DNA of 64,000 bases from Pontibacter populi (GCF_019336435.1 NZ_JAHWXQ010000001.1:1116001-1180000); one strand, 5' to 3'; shown: positions 44,867 through 53,812, counted from the first letter of the stretch. The notes: generated by a model not told the origin, from the sequence alone. Program-made: numbers and translations.

Positions 44867-46632
44867 ATAATGATCATGTTCTTGTACTGCATCTGGTATA
44901 GTTGGGCATAGTACCCGTTGTGCCGCAGCAATTCTTCGTGGTTACCTACTTCTTTTATCTCGCCCCTATCCAGTACTATAATCTTGTCTGCTTTCTGGAT
45001 AGTGCTCAGGCGGTGTGCAATCACGATAGAGGTACGGCCGTGCATCAGCTGGTCGATCGCATACTGTATCAGTTCTTCGGTTTCGGAGTCTACGCTGGAA
45101 GTGGCTTCATCCAGGATAATGATTTCCGGGTTATATACCATAGCCCGTACAAACGAAATAAGCTGACGCTGGCCTACCGATAAAGTTGCGCCACGCTCCA
45201 TTACCTGGTAGTGTAGTCCGCCAGGCAGGCGCTCTATAAATTTACGGGCACCAACCAGGTCGGCGGCGCGCCACATCTGCTCTTCGGTAATGGTTTTATT
45301 ACCCAGGCTAATGTTGTCAGCTATAGTTCCGGAGAACAGGAACACATCCTGCAGCACAACCCCGATATGGTGACGCAATACGCTCAGGTCGTATTCTTTT
45401 ATATCGTGCCCGTCCACTATAATATGGCCTTTGTTGATCTCGTAAAAGCGGTTGAGCAAGTTGATGATGGATGTTTTACCGGCACCGGTCGCGCCTACAA
45501 AGGCTACTGTTTCGCCAGCCTTTACATCAAACGAAATATCGCGCAGCACCCATTCTTCGTCGTTGTAGGCAAACCACACATTCTCGAACCGCACATTGCC
45601 TTTTATCTTTTCCGGCGTATAGGTACCGTTGTCGGCAATCATTTCCTTGCTGTCCAGTAGCTTCATCAGGCGTTCGGTACTTACCACACCCAGCTGCAGC
45701 GTGTTAAAGCGGTCGGCTATCATGCGTATCGGGCGGAAGAACATCTGGATGTACAGGATAAAGGCCATCAGCGTACCCAGTGATGTTTCGTCATCTATCA
45801 CGCCATGCGCACCATACCAAACCAGCAAACCCAGACCAGCAGCACCAATTATCTCGGCTACCGGAAAGTAAATGCTATAGTATAACACAGACCTCACGTT
45901 GGCGCGGGTATGTTCTTTGTTGATCTCCCGGAACTTGTCCATCTCGCGCTTCTCGTTGTTAAAGATCTGCACGATGCTCATGCCGGTAATATGCTCCTGC
46001 ACAAACGAGTTTAGCCTGGAAACTGCAGTGCGCACTTCCTGAAACGTTTCTTTTATCTTCTCTTTAAAAATGTAGGTACTGATGAGCATGATCGGGAAGG
46101 TAGAAAGGCTGACAAGTGCCAGTTCCCAATCGATGTAAAACATGAAGCCAACTATAAATACCAGCTGCAGAATATCACCGATCATCGCGGCAAGGCCTTC
46201 ACTGAACACATCCGACAAAGTTTCCACATCCGATACGTTACGGGTTACCAGGGTGCCGATTGGGGTGCGGTCGAAGAATTTAAGGCGGAGATCAAGTATG
46301 TGGCGGTATAGTTTGATGCGGATATCGCGGACCACATGCTGCCCGAGCCAGCCGGCAAAATAGGTATGTAAGTACTGAACGATAGCATGCACCACCAGCA
46401 GCACACCCAAGATCACGAACATCTTGTTCAGGCCCTGCCAGTCGCCCTGTAATATCTCGTTATCAACGGTGTACTGTATCAGGAAAGGGCGTACAGCAGC
46501 AAGTATAGCAGAGGCAAAAGTGAGGAATACGATAAAGTAGAAAATACGCACGTGTGGCTTCACGAACTCAAAGAGCCGCTTCAGCACGTCTGCATCGAAT
46601 ACCCTGCCTGTATTTTTAGGTTTGTCTTCCAA
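44863..46632 (-). CDS. ABC exporter half-transporter with degenerate signature motif
   Basis: A 589-residue fused membrane and ATPase subunit. The ATPase domain has Walker A GATGAGKT (380-387), Walker B IIILDEA (504-510, catalytic Glu509) and a degenerate signature LSVGQ (484-488) in GATLSVGQRQLISFVRAM. This is complementary to the subunit at 40751 (LSGGQ but no Glu). In characterised heterodimeric exporters one ATP site is degenerate in exactly this way, so the two probably form one transporter despite lying 2.3 kb apart on opposite strands. It is the first gene of an operon with the GyrI-like and TetR genes. Confidence 0.9.
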   Translation of the reverse strand: MEDKPKNTGRVFDADVLKRLFEFVKPHVRIFYFIVFLTFASAILAAVRPFLIQYTVDNEILQGDWQGLNKMFVILGVLLVVHAIVQYLHTYFAGWLGQHVVRDIRIKLYRHILDLRLKFFDRTPIGTLVTRNVSDVETLSDVFSEGLAAMIGDILQLVFIVGFMFYIDWELALVSLSTFPIMLISTYIFKEKIKETFQEVRTAVSRLNSFVQEHITGMSIVQIFNNEKREMDKFREINKEHTRANVRSVLYYSIYFPVAEIIGAAGLGLLVWYGAHGVIDDETSLGTLMAFILYIQMFFRPIRMIADRFNTLQLGVVSTERLMKLLDSKEMIADNGTYTPEKIKGNVRFENVWFAYNDEEWVLRDISFDVKAGETVAFVGATGAGKTSIINLLNRFYEINKGHIIVDGHDIKEYDLSVLRHHIGVVLQDVFLFSGTIADNISLGNKTITEEQMWRAADLVGARKFIERLPGGLHYQVMERGATLSVGQRQLISFVRAMVYNPEIIILDEATSSVDSETEELIQYAIDQLMHGRTSIVIAHRLSTIQKADKIIVLDRGEIKEVGNHEELLRHNGYYAQLYQMQYKNMIII

Positions 46633-46714
46633 AATCCGCGAATAGTAAAACGTATAAATATGGGCTTTTATGGCCTCCGCCGTGTAATTGCAGGCATTTA
46701 TACTTAACCAATCG

Positions 46715-46722
46715 CAAAGGTA
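46715..46722 (-). promoter_or_regulatory. Candidate -7 box (TACCTTTG) for the ABC/GyrI-like/TetR operon
   Basis: On the minus strand TACCTTTG is a perfect TAnnTTTG match 83 nt before the ABC start. No clear -33 TTG at 19 nt. Confidence 0.35.
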
Positions 46723-46777
46723 AGTGTTTTTAACGGACTAAAATGCCCGTTTTTGCAGCGATAAGTACAGCGGAACG

Positions 46778-48883
46778 CTATTGTTTTACAACCTTTACGT
46801 GCTGCACCTGTGTGGCGGTTATCAGGCGGACAAAGTAAATTCCGGGTTTAAAAGCTGCTGTATTGATTTCGGATTCGAAGTATTGCATTTTATTTCCTTC
46901 GCCCTGCTGCAGTATCGTTACCAGCTGGCCTTTTGCATCCAGAAGTTCCAGTTTATAGTTGCCGGCAGTTGGCAGTACAAATTCCAGGGTGGTAGCAGCA
47001 CTGAAAGGGTTCGGATACGCTATCAGCCGGAGCTCTTCCTCAACAACCTCAGCAGGGATAAGCGGGTCGCAGGTGCCCAGGTAACAGCCGTGGTCGAGGT
47101 GTTCCTGCACTTTGCTTTTGGCTACACAGATCGTCTGGCCGTTGTGACAGATCAATACTTTCTCGTTGTTATCACCGCAGCTGGCGTCAGTTACTTTTAA
47201 GTATAGTTCCTGCACGGCCAAGCCGCCGTTGTGGTGCCATTTATCTTCCGCTATCAGCTTTACAGTGTATTCGCCTACATCGGCTATAGTTGGCGTTCCG
47301 GAAAGTGTAGCGCTGCCATTTCCGTTATCCACTAAAGTCAGCCAGGCGGGTAGTTGTTTAGCAAATATATCCAGGCGGTCGCCATAGTTCAGATCGCTGT
47401 CCTGCACCTTAATTTCATACCTATAGGCATAGCCAGCTGCCAACGGATATTCGGTTGGGGCTGATGCAAAAACCGGAGGCGTGTTCACAACTATATTAAA
47501 GCTATGTACCTGTTCGTCTTTATGGGTATCGCGCGCTTTTACGGTGATGGCATTTACACCCCAGTTCTTTACTTCCGGTGTCCAGGTTACGGGCATGTTT
47601 ACCGGGTTTGCAGCTATAGTTGGCAGTTTAGCTACACCATCCGGCAGCCCTTTTATTTCTACCAGTTGTACCTTGTCAGTTACATCAGGGTCTGATGCCT
47701 GCACGGTAAAATCTATCCTTTGCCCCGGACTTACGAATGTATAACTCTTGGCAGCTGGCGTGGGCGGTACATCAAATTTAGGTTTGTAGCTCACCTGTAT
47801 AGTTACCGATGTAGTGGTTTGCACACCTTTCAGGTCCTGGGCTATAAAGTTGATGACATGCACCCCCAGATTTGCAGCAGCTGGCGTCCAGGAGAAGGTG
47901 CTTTGTACGGGGTTATTGGTAGCTGGCAGCGCCGGGTTAAGGGCAGCACCTGCCGGAATGCCGGTAGCCTGCAACATTACATTGTCATTGGGGTCTGCAT
48001 CCTGGGCCTTGACTACAAAATTCACGTTCTGGCCGGGTGATACCTGGAAAACCACCTGGTTAGCCGGCGTTATACTATAATCAAACACCGGTGGTGTAGA
48101 CTGCTCTGTAATTTTGATAACGAAGTCTGTGGTTACGCTGGCTCCCCTGCTATCGGTAACCGTAATGCCGGCATTGTACATATCGCCTGCCAGCTTGCCT
48201 ATCGTGTTAAAAGAGAACGTTCCGGTTGTGGCATTTACAGCTAAGCCTTCCGGGTTATTACCTCCCCCCATCTCCTGCTGGTTAGCCAGCCTGAAAGTAA
48301 GCGCATCGCCATCGGGATCTGTTACAGGCATCCGGAAAGAAGCAGTGGCTTTGCTATGCGGTAGGTTAACTATAGCCGGAAGCGTTGTTACCGGGGCACT
48401 GTTTCCGTTGCCTATAGTTACCTTAGTCTGTAAATTCCAGTTGCCATCAGCGTTATTTTTGAGGGAGCTCACGCGGCAGCAGCCGGTAAAGTAAGCTGTA
48501 TAGGTGCCCGCCGAACTATAGGTTTTCGTAATGATCGCCTCGCCGTACATCCAGTCATCTGTTTCGCTAACAGCCGTAACCTGCAAGGGTATAGCAGTAG
48601 CCGTTCCATCCCCGAAAAAGAAATCGCCGGGGTTAACAGTTTGCCCCTTTCCGGCATAAAACGCCGTGTAGCGCCACGACTGGCTTACTTTAAACTCAAC
48701 GGTATTGCCACTTACCCAGCGCCAGCTAACATTCCCATACCGGAAATGCGATGCCTGTGCGGCTGTAGCAGTGAATATAAAGAGAAGTATCAGAAAAGAC
48801 TTGCCAGCACCATGCGCCGCTATCAGGCGCACGAGCGATTTTAAAATACGGATTGCAGTTTCAGGGTGTAAAGGTGCCTGCAT
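46778..48883 (-). CDS. T9SS-sorted protein with Ig/cadherin-like repeats (701 aa)
   Basis: A 701-residue exported protein. A long signal region ends near TAAQAS (about 45). An N-terminal SHFRYGNVSWRWVSGNTVEF domain follows, then four to five Ig/cadherin-like domains with repeated DPDGDALTF- and QVSPGQNVNFVVKAQDAD-type strands. Near residue 570 is a Cys/His motif, VLICHNGQTICVAKSKVQEH with flanking cysteines, seen before the sorting domains of many Bacteroidota surface proteins. The C-terminus is a type-A T9SS sorting domain (AYPNPFSAATTLEFVLP ... PGIYFVRLIT). Surface attachment is inferred from the domain; the ligand is unknown. It is monocistronic. Confidence 0.85.
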   Translation of the reverse strand: MQAPLHPETAIRILKSLVRLIAAHGAGKSFLILLFIFTATAAQASHFRYGNVSWRWVSGNTVEFKVSQSWRYTAFYAGKGQTVNPGDFFFGDGTATAIPLQVTAVSETDDWMYGEAIITKTYSSAGTYTAYFTGCCRVSSLKNNADGNWNLQTKVTIGNGNSAPVTTLPAIVNLPHSKATASFRMPVTDPDGDALTFRLANQQEMGGGNNPEGLAVNATTGTFSFNTIGKLAGDMYNAGITVTDSRGASVTTDFVIKITEQSTPPVFDYSITPANQVVFQVSPGQNVNFVVKAQDADPNDNVMLQATGIPAGAALNPALPATNNPVQSTFSWTPAAANLGVHVINFIAQDLKGVQTTTSVTIQVSYKPKFDVPPTPAAKSYTFVSPGQRIDFTVQASDPDVTDKVQLVEIKGLPDGVAKLPTIAANPVNMPVTWTPEVKNWGVNAITVKARDTHKDEQVHSFNIVVNTPPVFASAPTEYPLAAGYAYRYEIKVQDSDLNYGDRLDIFAKQLPAWLTLVDNGNGSATLSGTPTIADVGEYTVKLIAEDKWHHNGGLAVQELYLKVTDASCGDNNEKVLICHNGQTICVAKSKVQEHLDHGCYLGTCDPLIPAEVVEEELRLIAYPNPFSAATTLEFVLPTAGNYKLELLDAKGQLVTILQQGEGNKMQYFESEINTAAFKPGIYFVRLITATQVQHVKVVKQ

Positions 48884-49137
48884 GTATTTGATATTAGGGT
48901 TACAGAATTGGGTCGCGGTAGCAAAAAGTGCAAGAGCTGTGACAGGAGAAGGTGTTTGGAGTAATTTTACCTCAGTAGTTTGTATACTTTACTAAACAAC
49001 CTCCGTATGATGCATTTAAACTCACCTGCACACGCACATATATAATTTTACTTATATATCCCAACGATAACCCAGCAGATTGGTTTCAACTTTTTATAAA
49101 AATCATTATATTAAATATATAATTAATTGAATTCTTG

Positions 49138-49180
49138 AAAACAAAAGAGCCGCAACTATAAAGCTGCGGCTCTTTTGTTT
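49138..49180. terminator. Terminator of the Cys/Met PLP gene
   Basis: A 15-bp stem, AACAAAAGAGCCGCA / TGCGGCTCTTTTGTT, directly past the minus-strand stop at 49200. The loop contains an AACTATA heptamer. Confidence 0.8.
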
Positions 49181-49199
49181 GTTAGTATACTGTTCTTAC

Positions 49200-50507
49200 T
49201 TATACGTAACTGTTTACGCTAACCGGCACCTTTTCAAGCGCCTGCTCTATGTCGTTTATTATATCGTCAGGGTGCTCCACACCTACCGAAATACGCACCA
49301 TGCCTTCCCCAATTCCCATCACAGCTCTGTCAGCCGGAGAGATGTCGGAGTGGGTCATGGAGGCCGGGTGTTCTGCCAACGATTCTGTTCCGCCTAAGCT
49401 TACAGCCAGTTTTATCAGTTTCAGGTTGTTCAGGAAGGTAAAGGCTTCTTTTTCGCCGCCCTTAATATCAAACGAGATCATAGAGCCCGCAGACAGGCAC
49501 TGCTTTTCGTAAATGGCCTGTTGGTGCGGGTTCTCCTGCAGATCGCCTAGATAATAAATACGATCTACTTTCGAATGATTTTTAAGATACGCCGCTACGG
49601 TTTCGGCACCACGCGCCTGGCATTCCATACGTATCTTCAAGGTCTCCAGCGAACGCATCAGCATCCAGCCTGTCCACGGGCTGGCCATAGATCCCATAAA
49701 GGTACGCATGGCTTTTACCTGCTTCATTAGCTCCACAGAACCTAAACAGGCGCCGGCAATAAGGTCAGAGTGGCCGCCTATGTACTTGGTAGCCGAGTAA
49801 ACCAACAGATCAGCGCCGTGCTTTAAAGGGTGGCAGAACAGCGGACCAAGGAACGTATTATCAACAGCAACTATAACCTTTCTGTCTTCTGTAGAATATT
49901 TCTTGGCCAGCGTAGCGCAGGCTTCGATGTCCACTAAATGGTTGGTTGGGTTGGCAGGGGTCTCGATGTAAACCATGGCCAGTTTATCAGCCACACCAGA
50001 GGCAACCAGCAGTTCATCTACTTCGTGCGCCTCCATGTTGGCCCTGAAACCGATGCTTTGAATACCGAATTTCGGAAGGATGTTTTTGATGTAGTAATCA
50101 GAGCCGCCATAAATTGGCTCGCTGTGCAGGATAACGTCGCCAGGTTTAAGCAGAGCCAGCAGCATGGTACTGATAGCAGCCATACCACTTGCGAAAACAG
50201 CTGCATCCTGGGCACCATCCCAGAAGCGGAGGCGGTTTTCTAAAATTTCGAGGTCAGGGTTGTTGAGGCGGCTGTAGATAAGGCCCATTTGCTCTTCGGC
50301 ATCTTTGGTGCGCAGGCCGTAAGCCAGTTCAAAAAATGCTTTGCCTTCTTCAGCGTTCTTAAAAACGAAAGTAGATGTCTGGTAGATGGGAGCTTTCACA
50401 GCCATTTCTGACCACTCCGGGTTGTACCCATAACTCATCATTAAGCTTTCTGGCCGCAGGTGCTTACCGTTTAAATGCGGCCCACGATGGTCTTCTTCTA
50501 GTTGCAT
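49200..50507 (-). CDS. Cys/Met-metabolism PLP-dependent enzyme (methionine gamma-lyase / cystathionine gamma-synthase type)
   Basis: A 435-residue fold-type I PLP enzyme. The cofactor lysine is Lys241 in YSATKYIGGHSDLIAG. FASGMAAISTMLLALLKPGD, YIETPANPTNHLVDI and VSLGGTESLAEHPASMTHS are family landmarks. The loop YSRLNNPD replaces the common YSR..NPT. Family members act on methionine, cystathionine or O-acylhomoserine; the His-Ser in the Lys loop does not separate them. It starts 6 nt after truA, so the two are co-transcribed. Confidence 0.85.
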   Translation of the reverse strand: MQLEEDHRGPHLNGKHLRPESLMMSYGYNPEWSEMAVKAPIYQTSTFVFKNAEEGKAFFELAYGLRTKDAEEQMGLIYSRLNNPDLEILENRLRFWDGAQDAAVFASGMAAISTMLLALLKPGDVILHSEPIYGGSDYYIKNILPKFGIQSIGFRANMEAHEVDELLVASGVADKLAMVYIETPANPTNHLVDIEACATLAKKYSTEDRKVIVAVDNTFLGPLFCHPLKHGADLLVYSATKYIGGHSDLIAGACLGSVELMKQVKAMRTFMGSMASPWTGWMLMRSLETLKIRMECQARGAETVAAYLKNHSKVDRIYYLGDLQENPHQQAIYEKQCLSAGSMISFDIKGGEKEAFTFLNNLKLIKLAVSLGGTESLAEHPASMTHSDISPADRAVMGIGEGMVRISVGVEHPDDIINDIEQALEKVPVSVNSYV

Positions 50508-50513
50508 AGAATT

Positions 50514-51278
50514 TTATAGTTTGGTTTGGGTGATGTTTTGAAATAAAGGCTCCGGATACTCTACACTGGCCAGGTAAAGACCTTCGGAGGGAGCTGCGCC
50601 ACTGGCCAGGCTCCTGTCCTGGCTGGCAATAATGTTCTCGAAATCTGCTACCGTTAGCTTACCACGGCCTACATCTGCCAACGCGCCAACTATAAGCCGC
50701 ACCATTCCGCGCAAAAACCGGTTCGCTCTGATCGTGAAGATCAGCGAATCGCCCTGCTGCTGCCAGCAAGCTTCGTACATATTGCAGCGGTAGTGTTTGG
50801 TATCGCCTTTTACTTTGCTGAAGGTGGTAAAATCCTCGTACTTTAAAAGTAAAGTTGCTCCCTGATTCATCAATCCTATATCCAGCGGCTTGCTATGGTA
50901 CCAGGCGTAGTAGCGCTTAAACGGATTTTTGGTGAGCGTGATGTGGTAATGATATGTGCGGGCAAAGGCATCAAAACGGGCGTGCGCCTCGTCGTGCACC
51001 GGGTATAAATTATAGGCAGAAATATCGTCTGGCAAAATGCGGTTCAGGCGGTAAACAATGTGCTGCGGATCTAGCTGCTGAGTTGAGTCGAAATGCACGA
51101 ACTGCTGACTGGCATGTACGCCGGTATCGGTACGGCCGCTGCCGGTCGTGTTTATAGTTTCGCGCAATATTTTACTCAGGCTGTCGTCCAGCACTTCCTG
51201 CACCGAAATAGCATTGGGCTGTATCTGCCACCCGTGGAAACGTGTGCCGTCGTAGGCTATCTCTAAGAAATACCGCAT
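50514..51278 (-). CDS. truA: tRNA pseudouridine(38-40) synthase
   Basis: A 254-residue enzyme that isomerises uridines 38-40 in the anticodon arm. The catalytic Asp51 is in GSGRTDTGVHA, with FHGWQIQPNAISVQEVL before it and RNRFLRGMVRLIVG-like NRFLRGMVRLIVGAL near the end. Length is normal. A perfect -7 box ends only 4-5 nt before the ATG, so the mRNA may be leaderless. The PLP gene follows in the same operon. Confidence 0.95.
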   Translation of the reverse strand: MRYFLEIAYDGTRFHGWQIQPNAISVQEVLDDSLSKILRETINTTGSGRTDTGVHASQQFVHFDSTQQLDPQHIVYRLNRILPDDISAYNLYPVHDEAHARFDAFARTYHYHITLTKNPFKRYYAWYHSKPLDIGLMNQGATLLLKYEDFTTFSKVKGDTKHYRCNMYEACWQQQGDSLIFTIRANRFLRGMVRLIVGALADVGRGKLTVADFENIIASQDRSLASGAAPSEGLYLASVEYPEPLFQNITQTKL

Positions 51279-51282
51279 GCAA

Positions 51283-51290
51283 CAAAGTTA
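51283..51290 (-). promoter_or_regulatory. -7 box (TAACTTTG) immediately before truA
   Basis: On the minus strand TAACTTTG matches TAnnTTTG exactly and ends 4 nt before the truA ATG, placing the transcription start at or next to the start codon. Confidence 0.4.
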
Positions 51291-51327
51291 TGATTTCCTT
51301 TGAAAGCTGCATTAAACTATAGCACAT

Positions 51328-51362
51328 AAAAAGCCCGGCTACACAAAGTATAGCCGGGCTTT
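51328..51362. terminator. Terminator between truA and the small charged-protein gene
   Basis: Perfect stem AAAGCCCGGCTA / TAGCCGGGCTTT with a 9-nt loop, 19 nt past the stop of the minus-strand gene at 51382. Confidence 0.85.
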
Positions 51363-51381
51363 GGGTCACTGTTAGGTATGT

Positions 51382-51798
51382 TTAATTACTTCTGCCGGTT
51401 CTCTCAAAAACTACATCGCGTATAGTTCTTGGGGTGCGGCGCTCATCTTCACGCTTGCGCTCTTCTACACGGCGCTTTTCTTCTTCACGACGTCTTTCCT
51501 CTACGCGACGTTGCTCAGCTGTTCTTTCCCAAGGGTAATCGCGCTCTACTCTTCTATCGTCATCCCTTCTGCGATCCTCATCTCTTTCCCAACGGTCATC
51601 ATCGTCGCGGTCGTGTTTTTTATATTTCTTGTTATGCTTAGCGTAAGCCTTTTCGCGCTTCCATCCGGCGTGGGCACGATGTTTCTCGTTTACAAACTCA
51701 GGTCTCTTGCTTCTGGCGTTGCTGTTACCCTGCGCTATGGCTGCCTGACCAACTATCGTCAGCACTGCTACCAATACAATTGTCAATACCTTTTTCAT
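51382..51798 (-). CDS. Exported, highly charged low-complexity protein
   Basis: A 138-residue protein with a clear signal peptide (MKKVLTIVLVAVLTIVGQAAIAQ). The mature part is extremely rich in Arg, Asp, Glu and Lys (runs such as DRDDDDRWERDEDRRRDDDR and EERRREEEKRRVEERK), probably a disordered or coiled-coil rod. No known domain is recognised. It is flanked by terminators on both sides, so it is an independent unit. Coding status is supported by the signal peptide and start; function is unknown. Confidence 0.7.
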   Translation of the reverse strand: MKKVLTIVLVAVLTIVGQAAIAQGNSNARSKRPEFVNEKHRAHAGWKREKAYAKHNKKYKKHDRDDDDRWERDEDRRRDDDRRVERDYPWERTAEQRRVEERRREEEKRRVEERKREDERRTPRTIRDVVFERTGRSN

Positions 51799-51884
51799 AA
51801 GCTTCAGTTAATATGTTGTTTTGCTATATACAAAGGCAGTGCCAGCTTTATCAACTATAGTTCCATTTCCCAACCATAAAAAGC

Positions 51885-51919
51885 AAAACCCCGCTCCTGC
51901 TACCAGAAACGGGGTTTTT
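51885..51919. terminator. Terminator of the thiolase gene
   Basis: Stem AAAACCCCG / CGGGGTTTT with a 15-nt loop, followed by T and A runs; it lies 19 nt past the minus-strand thiolase stop. Confidence 0.8.
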
Positions 51920-51938
51920 ATAGTTGAAATTTTTGTTA

Positions 51939-53138
51939 CTATAGTTTCTCATAGATGATCGCAGCGCCTTGCCCTACACCCACGCACATGGTTGCCAGGC
52001 CATAACGCACATTTTCGCGTCGCTTCATTTCGTGCAGCAACGTTGCTGAAATACGTGTACCACTTGCACCCAGCGGGTGACCAATGGCAATAGAACCACC
52101 ATTCACGTTAACAATAGCCGGATCGATGCCCAATTGCTGTACACATGGCAAGGCCTGCGCGGCAAAGGCTTCGTTTATTTCGGCCAGGCCAATATCGTTT
52201 ATAGTTAAGCCTGCTCTTTTCAGTGCTTTTAAAGTTGCCGGAACCGGCCCCATGCCCATATGGCTTGGCTCTACACCAGCCACCGCCACCGAAACCACGC
52301 GTGCCATTGGCGTTAAGCCAAGTCGGTTCACGGTCTCTTCGCTAACTATAAGCGAAGCTGCTGCACCATCGTTTATACCCGACGAGTTACCTGCCGTTAC
52401 GCTACCGCTTTTTTTAAACGCCGGCGCTAGCTGGCCTAACTTTTCTATAGTTGATAACCGTGGATGCTCGTCCGTATCGAAAATAATAGGATCAGCTTTG
52501 CGTTGCGGAACAGGATAAGCGATGATCTCATCTCTGAATTTACCGGCTTCGTGGGCTGCTTTATACTTTAGCTGCGAATTATGAGCAAACTCGTCCTGCG
52601 CTTCACGTGAAACACCTTCGCGCTCCGCAACATTTTCGGCCGTCTCGCCCATAGCAAACGGATGATGCAGTTTAGATAAGGTTGGGTTTGTGAAGCGCCA
52701 TCCTATGGTTGTATCGTAAATCTCGGGAGTTCTGCTGAAAGCAGTTTCAGCCTTTGCCATTACAAACGGAGCACGGGTCATGCTTTCTACGCCGCCGGCC
52801 AGGTATACGTCGCCATCGCCGCTTTTAATAGCACGGCTGGCATCCATGATAGCCTGCAAGCCCGAAGCGCAAAGCCTGTTAACCGTTACGCCCCCGATCT
52901 GCAGTGGTAAACCAGCCAAAAGCAACGCCATACGCGCAACGTTGCGGTTATCTTCGCCGGCCTGGTTAGCAGCTCCCAATACTACGTCCTCAATCAACTC
53001 CGGCGCTACCTGCGGATTCCGGGCCATCAGCTCTCTTAAAATAAAGGCGGCCATGTCATCTGGACGCACCGTACTAAGGCTTCCGCCAAACTTGCCAACA
53101 GGTGTTCTAACTATATCTATGATGTAAGCTGAATTCAT
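51939..53138 (-). CDS. Acetyl-CoA C-acyltransferase (thiolase, 3-oxoadipyl-CoA thiolase-like)
   Basis: A 399-residue thiolase. The nucleophile Cys90 is in VNRLCASGLQAI, His354 in GHPLGASGTR and the second acid/base Cys385 in TMCVGVGQGAA. The segment NQAGEDNRNVARMALLLAGLP is characteristic of the PcaF/PaaJ branch, which cleaves 3-oxoadipyl-CoA, but related members serve fatty-acid beta-oxidation. No other beta-oxidation or aromatic degradation genes are adjacent, so the physiological substrate is open. It is divergent from the DUF4293 gene. Confidence 0.9.
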   Translation of the reverse strand: MNSAYIIDIVRTPVGKFGGSLSTVRPDDMAAFILRELMARNPQVAPELIEDVVLGAANQAGEDNRNVARMALLLAGLPLQIGGVTVNRLCASGLQAIMDASRAIKSGDGDVYLAGGVESMTRAPFVMAKAETAFSRTPEIYDTTIGWRFTNPTLSKLHHPFAMGETAENVAEREGVSREAQDEFAHNSQLKYKAAHEAGKFRDEIIAYPVPQRKADPIIFDTDEHPRLSTIEKLGQLAPAFKKSGSVTAGNSSGINDGAAASLIVSEETVNRLGLTPMARVVSVAVAGVEPSHMGMGPVPATLKALKRAGLTINDIGLAEINEAFAAQALPCVQQLGIDPAIVNVNGGSIAIGHPLGASGTRISATLLHEMKRRENVRYGLATMCVGVGQGAAIIYEKL

Positions 53139-53163
53139 TATTTTAGTTTTACAGGTCTTTGTC

Positions 53164-53171
53164 TAATTTTG
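53164..53171 (+). promoter_or_regulatory. Candidate -7 box (TAATTTTG) for the DUF4293 gene
   Basis: Perfect TAnnTTTG match 30 nt before the ATG at 53202, in the spacer shared with the divergent thiolase gene. Confidence 0.45.
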
Positions 53172-53201
53172 CAACGCTTTGCAAGTTAAATTAACCTACA
53201 C

Positions 53202-53702
53202 ATGATACAAAGAATTCAATCCGTATTTCTGTTTCTGCTGGTACTGGCCGTTATTTCGATGCTGTTCTTACCGCTCTGGTCTAAAACTGATGCCGCAACC
53301 GGCGAAACGATTGTACTTACTGCCTGGGAGCTGAAATCGCAGGTACTTAATGCTGATGGCGAAGCTACCGCTGCCGGCACTGTTCCGTCTAAAAGCACTA
53401 TTGCTCTCGGGCTGCTGGCTATAGTTGCTGCTGTAGTTGCGCTGGTAGAGATCTTCCAGTTCCGTAGCCGCCTGAACCAGATGAAGCTGGGCTTACTAAA
53501 TACATTGGTACTAGCTGCGCTTTTCGGAACGTCGTTTTATTATGCTACTTATGTTGGCGCCAAAATGATAGAAGGAACCGACAACGGCTCGTACGAGGCT
53601 GGTTTTTATATGCCGATGCTGGGATTACTGTTCAATGCCCTGGCCAACCGCTTCATTAAACGCGACGAAGACCTGGTAAGATCAGTAGACAGACTGAGAT
53701 AG
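53202..53702 (+). CDS. DUF4293 membrane protein
   Basis: A 166-residue protein with four hydrophobic helices. The start MIQRIQSVFLFLLVLAVISM and the end ANRFIKRDEDLVRSVDRLR match DUF4293, a Bacteroidota-restricted inner membrane family of unknown function. The second half of the first loop (about 27-60) is polar and probably periplasmic. It is monocistronic, followed by a hairpin. Confidence 0.85.
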   Translation: MIQRIQSVFLFLLVLAVISMLFLPLWSKTDAATGETIVLTAWELKSQVLNADGEATAAGTVPSKSTIALGLLAIVAAVVALVEIFQFRSRLNQMKLGLLNTLVLAALFGTSFYYATYVGAKMIEGTDNGSYEAGFYMPMLGLLFNALANRFIKRDEDLVRSVDRLR

Positions 53703-53771
53703 TTTTGGAGTTTAAGAGTTAGAGAGTTTGGGAGTTATTGAAGTTAGAAAGTTAACTCTGAACTATAGTTA

Positions 53772-53812
53772 TAAGGCCGCTTTCGGAGTTTTCCGGGAGC
53801 GGCTTTTATTTT
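53772..53812 (+). terminator. Terminator after the DUF4293 gene
   Basis: Imperfect stem built on GGCCGCTTTCGG / CCGGGAGCGGCT with a T-rich tail, 70 nt past the stop. Confidence 0.55.
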
